DNA from: a virus
Direction: 5' to 3' (one strand)
Virus record (IMG/VR): IMGVR_UViG_3300021197_001608
Span: 1 to 20,964 of that record
DNA length: 20,964 nucleotides
Shown: in pieces, positions 1 through 7,645 of the stretch
Numbering within the stretch: the stretch's first letter is position 1
Layout of the letters: each line of letters opens with the position of its first letter
Program-made: the position numbers and the translations under genes
Notes under the pieces: generated by a model
What the model saw: only the letters and a program-made list of their open reading frames with translations
Database searches by the model: none
Told to the model about the DNA's origin: nothing

Positions 1-1200
1 CATAGAAACAACACCCGCAGCAGTATAATCGACATTGATTTCCTGTAGTACACATCTTGCAATTTTGTTCAACCAGACATTCTCATATGCGGTTCCATTG
101 ATAATAGAATAGAATTGCAAATCAAATTCTGCTGGCATATTAAAGTAATATCCCGCACCAGCAAGGGATGGATATGCGTGATGTTTAAATGTTCGAATAA
201 TATCGTGTAGCAACTTTGACTCTTCTAAGTTTCTTGGAGCAAACTCGAATGAGAATTCAAATTTTCTAAGTTCTGGTGATTGGTAAACAGTTTCTTTTCT
301 TGGATTCTCCACTCTTCCGGTTGCGGCATCAATTGCTGACTTTGCATTTAAATCTGCACCGAGAACAGATGCAACTCCATCTGCCGCTGTGGCGACTTTT
401 CTTAATGCTAATGGTAGACCTGCTTGGATTGGACTGGATATCAATCCTTTCATTTCATTTAAAAGTTTAAAGTCTGGAGTTTCATATGTGTTGAAGTTTG
501 CAACATTTAATTTATGTGGCATATAGAGTGCAATTGTTTGCTTCATTCGAATGTTTGCTTTTCGAAGCCTCTTGCTGTTGAACTGCGATAAGGTGGTTGC
601 ATCTTTTTTGGTGGTGAGAGCATAAGTTCGTTCATCACTTCGAAGTTCAGAGAGTTCTCTTTGTTTAGATTCAAGAGCGTCATCAATCGGTGCTGGTGGT
701 CCCATCCCATCGGGTGGTAAAACACCCAATTGAATTTCACCATTCGGACCACTGCTCATCTGTTGAATCTTTGAACCATCTGACATCAAGATTCCTTCAT
801 TGAGAATTTTACTAGCATCAGCGTCACCATTCCATTCTTCTTGAAACAAACCACCTTCTGCTTCGTTAGCAAGTCCTTGCGCCATTTCCATTTCCTGAAC
901 TGCTCGTTCTGCACTAAAATACGCCTCGCTGTGTCCATTGTATATTTTAAAGAGCATGAAGTTTTGTGCTTCTTCTGTTCCCAGTTGAATCGGGAATTGG
1001 TAATTCTCTCCATCACCATCCGGTTCGTTTAGGGTTTGAAATACATCAGCAGATGGATATCGTACCGGTCTCCCCAAAAGGTTATTTGTGTCATCTAAAA
1101 CGAGTGCCTTAGACCTACCACCCACTCTTGTGAGTCCTTCCGCACCAGTGATAAGGGGATTTAAATCTGGCGCACCTAAATTATTTGTTGGACTTGTCAT
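1..1200 (-). CDS. 48: Baseplate tail-tube cap protein, gp48-like (C-terminus cut by window edge)
   Basis: An open frame runs without a stop from ATG at 1200 to the left edge, giving 400 residues; the C-terminus lies outside. The start follows GGAG with a 7-base gap. The N-terminus (MTSPTNNLGAPDLNPLIT) is followed by a segment naming ring-like GRPVRYPS, a Gln/Glu-rich middle, and near residues 300-345 the block YQSPELRKFEFSFEFAPRN, then EESKLLHDIIRTFKHH and a Tyr/Phe-rich beta segment. This block is typical of the T4 gp48 family, which caps the tail tube on the baseplate and starts tube polymerisation with gp54. Assignment is from recalled family motifs. The gene diverges from the gp4 gene across only 35 bases. 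T4 gp48 is about 364 residues, so this one is longer. Confidence 0.78.
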   Translation of the reverse strand, partial: MTSPTNNLGAPDLNPLITGAEGLTRVGGRSKALVLDDTNNLLGRPVRYPSADVFQTLNEPDGDGENYQFPIQLGTEEAQNFMLFKIYNGHSEAYFSAERAVQEMEMAQGLANEAEGGLFQEEWNGDADASKILNEGILMSDGSKIQQMSSGPNGEIQLGVLPPDGMGPPAPIDDALESKQRELSELRSDERTYALTTKKDATTLSQFNSKRLRKANIRMKQTIALYMPHKLNVANFNTYETPDFKLLNEMKGLISSPIQAGLPLALRKVATAADGVASVLGADLNAKSAIDAATGRVENPRKETVYQSPELRKFEFSFEFAPRNLEESKLLHDIIRTFKHHAYPSLAGAGYYFNMPAEFDLQFYSIINGTAYENVWLNKIARCVLQEINVDYTAAGVVSM

Positions 1201-1235
1201 GCGTTTCTCCGTATTAGTATACTACATATGTATGT
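1201..1235. promoter_or_regulatory. Short divergent intergenic spacer with a 10-base palindrome
   Basis: The 35 bases between gp48 (minus) and gp4 (plus) must supply expression signals for both. The centre is the perfect palindrome TAGTATACTA (1215-1224), which places TATACT, a fair sigma70 -10-like hexamer, in each direction. A Shine-Dalgarno GGAG is present for gp48 but none is visible for gp4. Whether it is a true bidirectional promoter is inference; no T4-type late box TATAAATA is present. Confidence 0.35.
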
Positions 1236-1670
1236 ATGGCATACAAAGGTAAATATAAACCGCAAAACCCACAAAAATATGATGGGAATCCCACAAACAT
1301 TGTCTATCGAAGTTTATGGGAGAGGAAGTTTATGGTCTTCTGTGATATGCAAGAGTCCATTATAAAATGGTCTTCAGAAGAAGTAGTTGTTCCGTATCGT
1401 TCTCCGTTTGACGGAAAGGTCCACAGGTATTATGTAGACTTCTTGGTTACAACAAGAAACAAAAAGGGACTCAAAGAAACATTGTTGATAGAGGTGAAAC
1501 CAAAAAAACAATGTGTCCCACCCAAGAAGGGAAAACGAGTAACTAAATCATATCTTTGTGATGTAAAGAACTGGGGAATTAATTCTGCAAAGTGGCAAGC
1601 GGCAGAAGAATTTGCAGAGAACAGAGGATGGAAATTTAAGATACTAACAGAGGATACTTTATTAAGGTAA
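1236..1670 (+). CDS. 4: Head completion nuclease, gp4-like (TnsA-type fold)
   Basis: The 144-residue product matches T4 gp4, the head-completion protein thought to trim or protect DNA ends during packaging and to prepare the head for tail joining. The typical N-terminus (KYKPQNPQKYDGNPTNIVYR) leads into SLWERKFMVFCD, WSSEEVVVPYRSP and HRYYVDFLV. A PD-(D/E)xK-like nuclease core is visible as E29, D68 and E86-V-K88, the arrangement of TnsA-like endonucleases. The start ATG at 1236 is fixed by family similarity, because no Shine-Dalgarno precedes it; translation may be leaderless or weak. The next gene begins 3 bases after the stop, indicating an operon. Confidence 0.88.
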   Translation: MAYKGKYKPQNPQKYDGNPTNIVYRSLWERKFMVFCDMQESIIKWSSEEVVVPYRSPFDGKVHRYYVDFLVTTRNKKGLKETLLIEVKPKKQCVPPKKGKRVTKSYLCDVKNWGINSAKWQAAEEFAENRGWKFKILTEDTLLR

Positions 1671-1673
1671 TCT

Positions 1674-2570
1674 ATGGCAAATCCTAAAAATCTAATTGAA
1701 GATATATTGATGTCACTTTCCTCAAAGGGAAGGTCGGATATCGGAAGTCCAGATTCTTCTGCAAGCAGTTATAAAGCAAAAGGAACCTTTACGAGAGTGG
1801 ATACTTCGGATGGACCGGAAGAAGAAATCGAAACTCTTGAAGAGATGAGAAAAGAAACAACCTCTGCGATTGATAAGATTCGAGAAGACTTTGGAGGAAT
1901 GAGCGCCAAAGAAGACTTCACAGAACTGACATCAAATGTATTTGATTATCTAAAGGGAATTCGTGATGACTTGGGAATTCCAAAGATGGGACCGGCAGCA
2001 ATTCGATGGATGCGTGATACAATTAAACAACTGAATTCCGTAGAGGATATTTCTGTGGAGGAAAAATTCCTTCGGGACGAAAAAAGAATTCGGTCGAGGA
2101 CAACATTTAAGCGACCAGGTCAAATGTTCATGTTTAATTATCAACCACTTACCCGAGCAACTCTTGATTACTATGATACATTTCCTCTTGTTTATATTTT
2201 AGAAATGCACAACGATGGTTTCCTTGGAATCAATCTTCATTATCTACCACCAGCACTTCGAGAAAGACTTCTTTTAAGTTTAATTAAATTTTCAAGTGGC
2301 TCTTTTGAAAATGAAGACACAAGATTGATTCTTCGTTATAAATATATGATGACACAACCACTCATTAGAAGGTTAGTAAAACCTTGCATAAAGAAATATT
2401 TTTACAGGAGAATGGACTCGTATATTTTAAAGATCCCACCATCAGATTGGTATATTGCAACATTTCTTCCCCTATCCAGATTCAAGAAGAAACACTTCGG
2501 GGCAGTATGGAGAGATACCAGATTGAAAGTGTATAGAGAAGGTCTAAATAAAAGAATAGACGAGGAATAA
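1674..2570 (+). CDS. Conserved myovirus protein of unknown function (298 aa)
   Basis: The start ATG follows AAGG inside the end of the gp4 gene. The N-terminal 130 residues are polar and probably extended or helical (acidic stretch near 48-60, then a predicted helical region to 125). The C-terminal half is compact and aromatic: MFMFNYQPLT (151-160), DTFPLVYILEMHNDGFLGI (168-186), NLHYLPPALRERLL (187-200), and DWYIATFLPLSRF (258-270) followed by VWRD. I recognise the FPLV...GFLGINLHYLPP pattern as recurring in unannotated T4-like and marine phage proteins, but cannot attach a function. Its place between gp4 and tail genes suggests a virion or assembly role. It is not gp53, whose sequence is different. 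Confidence 0.8.
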   Translation: MANPKNLIEDILMSLSSKGRSDIGSPDSSASSYKAKGTFTRVDTSDGPEEEIETLEEMRKETTSAIDKIREDFGGMSAKEDFTELTSNVFDYLKGIRDDLGIPKMGPAAIRWMRDTIKQLNSVEDISVEEKFLRDEKRIRSRTTFKRPGQMFMFNYQPLTRATLDYYDTFPLVYILEMHNDGFLGINLHYLPPALRERLLLSLIKFSSGSFENEDTRLILRYKYMMTQPLIRRLVKPCIKKYFYRRMDSYILKIPPSDWYIATFLPLSRFKKKHFGAVWRDTRLKVYREGLNKRIDEE

Positions 2571-2573
2571 ACC

Positions 2574-3386
2574 ATGATACGATCATCAGAAAGAGCATTA
2601 ACAAAAAGCGGAATTGATACTGTTTTGGAACAATTTGTTTCCAAGGACGGTGTGGGTGTTCTTTCACCTGCTAAGTATGATATTGTCATGTCACCTGCCG
2701 TTGTGGCGGGTGGTGGTATGATTACTGGTAGTGCAACCAGAGGTTCAAGTAACATAGAAGCAATGAGAAGACTCAGCAAGTCTTGTGAAGCGGCAGCATT
2801 TCCAGGCAGAAGTGTTTCAACTCAACCAAATAGAATCATGGGACCGGTGCGAGAAATGCCATATGAACCTCTATACAGTGGTGATTTGGATTTGACATTT
2901 AGAGTCGGACAAGATATGTTTGAACGAAAGTTTTTTGAATTTTGGATGGATACAATTGTCAATCACTCCACTAATAAAATGGGATACTATGACGACTATA
3001 CAAGAGACATTTACATTGCACAATTGGGACCAGATGATGGTATTGTTTATAAAATCAAATTAACAGAATGTTATCCGAAAGCAATCAATGCAATTGACCT
3101 TGGTTTCGACAAGACAGATGAGTACACAAGACAAAGCGTTTCAATTGCATTCCGTGAATATGAGGTTCTTACTTCAAATATAGTCTCAGACTTAGCCGTA
3201 ACGAGTATTGGTGGACAAAATCGCTCTGCTGTACTAGAAGAAAGAAGACAACTTGAACAGGAAGCGGCAGAAGCAAGAGCGGCAGCAACGAAAGAACTTG
3301 TTGGTTCTATACTCAACCCAAGAAGCGAAGAAGCAGATAATCGCACTGACATGGAAAAGTACCTCGATTCCTTAACGGGAAATTGA
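2574..3386 (+). CDS. Tail-tube-fold protein (gp54 tube initiator or gp19 tube paralogue)
   Basis: The 270-residue protein starts at an ATG preceded by GAGGAAT, 3 bases after the previous stop. Residues 66-200 follow the T4 gp19/gp54 tail-tube pattern: LSKSCEAAAFPG (67-78), a loop, SGDLDLTFRVGQD (102-114), FFEFWMDTI (120-128), DDYTRDIYIAQL (140-151), IKLTECYPKAIN (161-172) and a final strand SIAFREYEV (190-198). Extra N-terminal (1-65) and C-terminal (215-270, Glu/Ala-rich, probably helical) segments make it larger than gp19 (163 residues) and closer to a tube-initiator such as gp54 (320). Position just before the chaperone and tape-measure genes fits either. Function: forms or nucleates the hexameric rings of the tail tube. 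Confidence 0.75.
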   Translation: MIRSSERALTKSGIDTVLEQFVSKDGVGVLSPAKYDIVMSPAVVAGGGMITGSATRGSSNIEAMRRLSKSCEAAAFPGRSVSTQPNRIMGPVREMPYEPLYSGDLDLTFRVGQDMFERKFFEFWMDTIVNHSTNKMGYYDDYTRDIYIAQLGPDDGIVYKIKLTECYPKAINAIDLGFDKTDEYTRQSVSIAFREYEVLTSNIVSDLAVTSIGGQNRSAVLEERRQLEQEAAEARAAATKELVGSILNPRSEEADNRTDMEKYLDSLTGN

Positions 3387-3415
3387 TATTAATATGAACA
3401 AAGGAGAATTATATA

Positions 3416-4129
3416 ATGCCATTACCAACAATTGAAGTCCCCAAGTATAAAGTAAAAATCCCCTCCACGGGAAAGATGATTACATATCGTCCCTTTCTAG
3501 TGAAAGAAGAAAAAGTTCTTCTACAAGCACTTGAAACAGGAGAAGGAGAAGAACAATTACTTGAGGCAATTTTTCAACTTCTCGATAATTGCATCGAGAC
3601 AAAAAATGTAAATCCCCGTGAATTGACAAACTTCGATATGGAATATTTGTTTCTTCAACTAAGAGCAAAGTCTGTAGGAGAAACAGCAGAATTACAATTC
3701 ACATGTTCAAACAAAGAATGCAGAAAACCAATTCAATATGAATGCAACCTATCTGATTTGAAAGTTAAAAGGCACAAGGAACATACGAATAAAATTGAAT
3801 TCACAGAAAACTTGGGCGTGATTATGAAGTATCCGAGTTTACATTCGGCGGTAAAAATTTCATCAAGGAATAACACCGATGAATTGTTTTCATTAATCGC
3901 TGGTTGCATCGAATCGATTTATACAGAAGAGGAAGTTTTTTCAGACAAAGATCATGAACTTGAAGAGTTTGAAGACTTTATTGAACAACTTTCACCAGAA
4001 TACTTTAAGAAGATAATGAATTTTTTTGAAACGATGCCGAGTATGGAAAACGAAATAAAATTAACCTGTCCTTTTTGCAAAGGGGAGGATTCGGTGACAA
4101 TACGAGGAATCGAGGATTTTTTCGGTTAA
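3416..4129 (+). CDS. 26: Tail assembly chaperone / baseplate hub protein, gp26-like
   Basis: The 237-residue product has a strong Shine-Dalgarno (AAAGGAGAA). It looks like the T4 gp26 family (baseplate hub assembly): N-terminal PLPTIEVPKYKVKIPSTGK, helical middle, then a zinc-ribbon-like set of cysteines C97/C102 (CSNKEC) and C218/C221 (CPFC) and the end VTIRGIEDFFG. In the genome order tube-fold protein, this gene, short overlapping frame, tape measure, it sits exactly where tail-assembly chaperone G lies in other long-tailed phages. Such chaperones coat the tape measure until tube polymerisation. The last codons contain the slippery heptamer T TTT TTC at 4117-4123, so a fraction of ribosomes could make a longer -1 fusion. 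Confidence 0.78.
   Translation: MPLPTIEVPKYKVKIPSTGKMITYRPFLVKEEKVLLQALETGEGEEQLLEAIFQLLDNCIETKNVNPRELTNFDMEYLFLQLRAKSVGETAELQFTCSNKECRKPIQYECNLSDLKVKRHKEHTNKIEFTENLGVIMKYPSLHSAVKISSRNNTDELFSLIAGCIESIYTEEEVFSDKDHELEEFEDFIEQLSPEYFKKIMNFFETMPSMENEIKLTCPFCKGEDSVTIRGIEDFFG
4117..4123 (+). promoter_or_regulatory. Candidate programmed -1 ribosomal frameshift site (T TTT TTC)
   Basis: In the gp26 frame the codons are GAT TTT TTC GGT TAA, so bases 4117-4123 read T TTT TTC, a canonical X XXY YYZ slippery heptamer, one sense codon before the stop. Slipping back one base continues with CGG TTA AGT into the downstream frame, which is open to 4317. The fusion would be 236 + 64 = 300 residues. A small imperfect hairpin (GGTTA at 4124-4128 with TAACC at 4143-4147, extendable around a bulged A) follows at once. 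The arrangement is that of the lambda G/GT chaperones. Confidence 0.65.
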
Positions 4130-4149
4130 GTCTCTGCCACACTAACCTG

Positions 4150-4317
4150 ATGTCATATTATCAAATGAACTTTCAAATGATGCAACACCATAAATACAGT
4201 TTGACAGAGATTGAGAATATGATTCCGTGGGAGAGACAGATTTATATTTCACTTCTTCATGATTATATTGAGAAGGAAAACAAAAGAATAGAAGATATGA
4301 AAAACAACAAAGGGTAA
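4150..4317 (+). CDS. Short second chaperone frame (gp51/T-like), probably expressed as a frameshift extension
   Basis: The 55-residue frame from ATG 4150 reads MSYYQMNFQMMQHHKYS followed by LTEIENMIPWERQIYISLLHDYIEKENKRI (residues 18-47). The pattern of a few residues, P-W-E-R, then Y-I-x-L-L and a charged helix is characteristic of the second reading frame of tail chaperone pairs. No convincing Shine-Dalgarno precedes ATG 4150, and the frame is open without interruption back through the end of gp26 in the -1 phase, so I infer it is made mainly as the C-terminal part of the gp26 fusion. In T4 the neighbouring hub-assembly gene is 51, much longer; equivalence in role is inference. The stop lies 3 bases before the tape-measure gene. 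Confidence 0.7.
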   Translation: MSYYQMNFQMMQHHKYSLTEIENMIPWERQIYISLLHDYIEKENKRIEDMKNNKG

Positions 4318-4320
4318 AAA

Positions 4321-6327
4321 ATGGCAACACTTCAACAATCAATGCAATCCATGAAAGGTGTAGGAGAAGCACAGAAATATAAACTCGCCTCCTTTCTAGA
4401 GAGAAACCAAATCCGTGGTGCAGTACACATGGATAAGATTTTATATGGAGAAGAAGGATTTGTCACAAGAGCAAAGGCGCTTGACGATAATCTCGATGAT
4501 CACGGCCGAGAGATGATTACAAAAATCACTGATTTGTTTAAGGATTCTATTGGAAAATCTGCTTCTGAAACAAGAGATATTCTCACCAAGATGAAAGTTA
4601 TTCAAAAGACCCTTAAAGGTGCAACAGACGAACAGTCCTCAATAATCCAAGAATTAACAAAAGCGGGAGTTGCGGCACTCCAGTCGCAAGGAAGTCTTTT
4701 CAATGTTGCAAAAGATGTTATCGGGGGGAGACTTAGGGGTTTTGCCGGAAAACAACTTATGAAGATTCCCGGTGCAGGTATTACTAGTGCTATTTTTTCC
4801 GAAAGAAAGAGAAGAAAAGGAATCGCCGCCGATGCCGCTGCCGAGTTTTCGGGAGGTGATACAGGAGAAGAGATTGTAGATAAACTTGACGAAATCGACG
4901 AGAACACCGAACCCAAGAAAGAAGACAAACTCGGAAAACGAGAGTCGATGCTTGAAAGTTTAAGAGGTAAAGTCGGAGGTTTCATGGGTAAACTGTCTGG
5001 TAAGAATAAAGAAGGAGGCGGCCTAGGTGGTATGCTTAGTTCCTTCCTACCAAAACTAATGTTAATCGGACCTGCTCTTCTTGCCTTCGGTGGAATGCTC
5101 GCTGCCGGTGCCTCAGCAACCATAGGATTTTTGATGCCAATTATCGGGGGATTGATGGCGGCAGCACCATTCATTGCAATCGCTGCCGGGGCCGCAGGTT
5201 TAATTATGCTTGCAATGAACTGGGACGAAGTTACTGGTTTCTTAAAAGATTCTCTTGGAATTTCGTCTGATCAAGACGAAGCACTAGAAAAAGCAGATGA
5301 ATCTGCAAACAAAGTGTTGGCCAGAAATGCCGATCAAGGTCCAATGAGAACAAAAGAAGGAAAAGGATTATACCGAAATAGAGATACTGATGAAATTGAA
5401 CAATTTTCTGACGAAGAAATGGCAGCAATGGACTCCACGGGAGACTCTGTTAACTTTACTCCAATTAAAGATGTACAACGAGGAGGAGCATCCTTAAGAT
5501 TCAGACAGGGTGAAGATGCAGATGCACTTCGAGCAGGAACACTTTCGTTCGACGAAGCAAAGGGTGCTGTTGGACGATCAGAACTCAACCGGAAAGAAAA
5601 AGATTACATTGAATTGTTGAGTCAAGTAGTCAGTGCAGACAAAGAATTTAGAAGCGGATATAAAAGAGATATCCTAAACAGTGATAATTGGGAATCTCAA
5701 TTCAACACTTGGGGTGATAGATGGGCAGGAGTATTCAAAAATATTGTGTTTGATATTGAAATGAGAGAACGCATGGGAATGATAACACAAACAGAAGCAG
5801 ACAAACTTTATACAATGAGTCCGTTTTTTGAAAGAGGATGGTCTGCCGATGATTATACTTTTGATCAACCTTGGATGTTATTCGAGACGGTAGGTGAATT
5901 GAACACTCCCGCAGGAACCTTTGAAGGTAAAAACTGGGACAAGGAGGAATTAGACGGTTTGGGATCACCTTGGAAGAGTGATCCTCAAGCAAAATCATTA
6001 TTCCTCCATACTGGTGGTCTTATTAAGAAAAGAAATGTTCCTGCTGTTTTAGATAGAAACGAAGTTGTCGTTCCACTTTCAAATGCTATGGTTCCCCAAG
6101 CAGGAACATTGAGTGAGGGTGCAAAACTTCTCATTCAAACTCTGATGGGGAATGCATTATTCAAAGGAACCGAACCAATGGGCGGTGGAGCAGGAGGAGC
6201 ATCGAATGTAATTGCTCCAATAAACAACTCGGTTGTTTCTCAAACAGATAACATCTTCGCAGGAGCGCCTTTCACGCGAAATACAGAACCATCAATCAGA
6301 GATATGCAGAGACTTTTATATGCATAA
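4321..6327 (+). CDS. Tape measure protein (gp29 role)
   Basis: The 668-residue product starts after AAAGGG. Residues 1-130 are mostly helical. A low-complexity Gly/Lys/Glu region (140-240) leads to a hydrophobic block at 243-300 (for example LIGPALLAFGGMLAAGASA and PFIAIAAGAAGLIMLA) with two or three membrane-like segments, as in tape measures that insert in the host inner membrane. The C-terminus has HTGGLIKKRNVPAVLDRNE then VVVPLS, a motif typical of tape-measure ends. Position directly after the chaperone pair is the classic location. Residue count predicts a tail of roughly 100 nm by the usual 0.15 nm per residue rule. T4 gp29 is 590 residues; direct sequence homology to it was not established. 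Confidence 0.78.
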   Translation: MATLQQSMQSMKGVGEAQKYKLASFLERNQIRGAVHMDKILYGEEGFVTRAKALDDNLDDHGREMITKITDLFKDSIGKSASETRDILTKMKVIQKTLKGATDEQSSIIQELTKAGVAALQSQGSLFNVAKDVIGGRLRGFAGKQLMKIPGAGITSAIFSERKRRKGIAADAAAEFSGGDTGEEIVDKLDEIDENTEPKKEDKLGKRESMLESLRGKVGGFMGKLSGKNKEGGGLGGMLSSFLPKLMLIGPALLAFGGMLAAGASATIGFLMPIIGGLMAAAPFIAIAAGAAGLIMLAMNWDEVTGFLKDSLGISSDQDEALEKADESANKVLARNADQGPMRTKEGKGLYRNRDTDEIEQFSDEEMAAMDSTGDSVNFTPIKDVQRGGASLRFRQGEDADALRAGTLSFDEAKGAVGRSELNRKEKDYIELLSQVVSADKEFRSGYKRDILNSDNWESQFNTWGDRWAGVFKNIVFDIEMRERMGMITQTEADKLYTMSPFFERGWSADDYTFDQPWMLFETVGELNTPAGTFEGKNWDKEELDGLGSPWKSDPQAKSLFLHTGGLIKKRNVPAVLDRNEVVVPLSNAMVPQAGTLSEGAKLLIQTLMGNALFKGTEPMGGGAGGASNVIAPINNSVVSQTDNIFAGAPFTRNTEPSIRDMQRLLYA

Positions 6328-6330
6328 AAA

Positions 6331-6358
6331 AACAGGAGAGGAATTAACCTCTCCTGTT
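6331..6358. terminator. Hairpin terminator between convergent genes
   Basis: An 11-base perfect stem (6331-6341 with 6348-6358) encloses AATTAA. On the minus strand it is followed by six or seven T (complement of the A run at 6326-6331), a classic intrinsic terminator for gp32. On the plus strand the following TTCTCGTT is only weakly U-rich, so it may also end the tape-measure transcript, less efficiently. Confidence 0.85.
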
Positions 6359-6382
6359 CTCGTTAGCATGATGATTAATTAA

Positions 6383-7270
6383 TCACTCATTCGCCAACTT
6401 TTCAAAGTACGACAGTGCATCATCACCACTTTCGTCATCGTTAGACTCCGACGAATCACTACTACTGTCTGCCTTTGAAGCGGAATTGTCGAAGGGGGTT
6501 TCGACTTCCTCTGCGGACTTCATCAGTCCACCACCACCAGAAAGAACATCATCAAGTCGCTTCTTCAACTGCTCATATGACTTGAAGTTGGTTGCATCAG
6601 TAAACTCCTTGAGAGGATACTGAGTCTTCCAAAGTTCTTCCAACTTTTCATCGTCACCATCAAGAAGAGCGGAGGGGGACTCAAACTCACTCTTGTCATA
6701 GTTGACGAATCCTGCAACCTTACGAACCTTCAGACGAAAGTTCGCACCCGCCCAAAAATCAAACGGATTGATTGCTTCTTCATCTGCAAACTCTGGTTGC
6801 ATTGATTCATTAATCTTGTCGAAAATCTTCTTACCGAACTTGTAAAGGAAAATCTTACCTTCGTTCTGAGGATTTGCAGGATCTGAAACAACCATAATGT
6901 TTGAGATGTAATTCAGACGACGCTTGCGGGCGCGAGCGGTTTCCTTGTCTGATTCAAGACCACTGTTCCAGAGTTGAGTATTCGATTCTGAAACAGGATC
7001 CTTGTCACCGAGAGTTGTACGAGAGTTCTCGATATACCAACCACCCGGTCCCTTGAAACCGTGTGAGAAGAGTCGTGCCCAAGGAACATCCTCTCCCTCA
7101 ACGGTTGGAAGGAAACGAATTACTGCGTAACCATTTCCTGCCTTGTCTTGTTCTGGACGCCAGAAGCGGTCGTCCTTGTAAGATTCCTTGCTCTTGGTAA
7201 TCTTAGTTACTTCTTGTGTGAGTTTCTCAATGCTTGACTGAGAGTTTCTCTTCATGTTACTGAATGACAT
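6383..7270 (-). CDS. 32: ssDNA-binding protein, gp32
   Basis: The 295-residue product matches T4 gp32, which coats single-stranded DNA in replication, recombination and repair. The basic N-terminal LAST-like segment (NMKRNSQSS) is followed by NGYAVIRFLPTVEG, LFSHGFKGPGGWYIEN, NIMVVSDPANPQNEGKIFLY, KFGKKIFDKINESMQPEF and FDFWAGANFRLKVRKVAGF. The tail is very acidic (DSSSDSSESNDDESGDD), as required for binding other replication proteins. I chose ATG 7270 because AAGGAGA lies 6 bases upstream; an in-frame codon at 7336 would add 22 unrelated residues. The protein has no cysteine at all, so the T4 zinc site (C77, C87, C90) is absent, as in cyanophage-type gp32. Likely autoregulated through its leader hairpin. 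Confidence 0.95.
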   Translation of the reverse strand: MSFSNMKRNSQSSIEKLTQEVTKITKSKESYKDDRFWRPEQDKAGNGYAVIRFLPTVEGEDVPWARLFSHGFKGPGGWYIENSRTTLGDKDPVSESNTQLWNSGLESDKETARARKRRLNYISNIMVVSDPANPQNEGKIFLYKFGKKIFDKINESMQPEFADEEAINPFDFWAGANFRLKVRKVAGFVNYDKSEFESPSALLDGDDEKLEELWKTQYPLKEFTDATNFKSYEQLKKRLDDVLSGGGGLMKSAEEVETPFDNSASKADSSSDSSESNDDESGDDALSYFEKLANE

Positions 7271-7318
7271 AAGCATTCTCCTTGTTCGTTGTGTACGGCG
7301 TGTACGATGTATGAATAT

Positions 7319-7336
7319 GTGAACCGTGTTGTTCAC
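7319..7336 (-). promoter_or_regulatory. Hairpin at the predicted 5' end of gp32 mRNA
   Basis: A perfect 6-base stem GTGAAC/GTTCAC with loop AACACG (minus-strand sense) lies immediately downstream of the TATAAT box, so it would form the very 5' end of the transcript. T4 gene 32 mRNA carries a 5' pseudoknot that nucleates gp32 binding for autogenous repression. A similar role here is inference; I found no clear pseudoknot partner for the loop. Confidence 0.5.
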
Positions 7337-7343
7337 TAGAGTA

Positions 7344-7371
7344 ATTATACTATATCATCGGAACAATACAA
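7344..7371 (-). promoter_or_regulatory. Sigma70-type promoter for gp32
   Basis: On the minus strand TTGTAT (7371-7366), a 16-base spacer and a perfect TATAAT (7349-7344) lie about 75 bases upstream of the gp32 start. Predicted transcription start is near 7337. It separates gp32 expression from that of gp33 upstream. Confidence 0.7.
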
Positions 7372-7397
7372 GTATAATCTTTAATTTTTTTCTGATT

Positions 7398-7613
7398 TTA
7401 TACCGGAAGACTTGGTACTTGCGGAAGAATGTTTGTTGACATTCCTTCTCGTTCAATCTTCTCGATGATAGGCTTTGAAAGCATCTTCGCTGCCACTTGT
7501 GGTTCAATGTTATACTTCTCGCATAGTTCAAGAACTGCCTCAATGTATGAACCTGATTTTTCTGCTATCTCTACCACTTCTTCAGTGAAGCCTTCTATTT
7601 CTTTGAATAACAT
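7398..7613 (-). CDS. 33: Late promoter transcription coactivator, gp33
   Basis: The 71-residue product aligns by eye with the C-terminal part of T4 gp33, the RNA polymerase-binding coactivator that links late promoters to the sliding clamp. Matching features are YIEAVLELCEKYNIEPQVAA and KMLSKPIIEKIEREGM, then NILPQVPSLPV, against T4 YLEATTAFLEENSIPETQFA, SGIIEKIQSEAI and NLLRPSV. It lacks the long T4 N-terminus and the last clamp-binding LDFLL residues are not evident; it ends in SLPV. ATG 7613 has AAGGAGA 6 bases upstream. The gene lies just upstream of gp32, as in T4, but the loader gene 59 that separates them in T4 is missing here. Confidence 0.85.
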   Translation of the reverse strand: MLFKEIEGFTEEVVEIAEKSGSYIEAVLELCEKYNIEPQVAAKMLSKPIIEKIEREGMSTNILPQVPSLPV

Positions 7614-7645
7614 TTGAATCTCCTTTTCTAAATGTTTATAGAAGG

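Noticed and set aside
4189-4196. CATAAATA resembling the T4 late promoter box TATAAATA
   Set aside because: Seven of eight matches inside a coding frame in AT-rich DNA; no similar box before the other structural genes, so it is probably chance.
4602-5174. 190-codon minus-strand open frame inside the tape measure
   Set aside because: Low-complexity Ser/Pro/Ile composition typical of the reverse complement of a Gly/Ala/Glu-rich gene.
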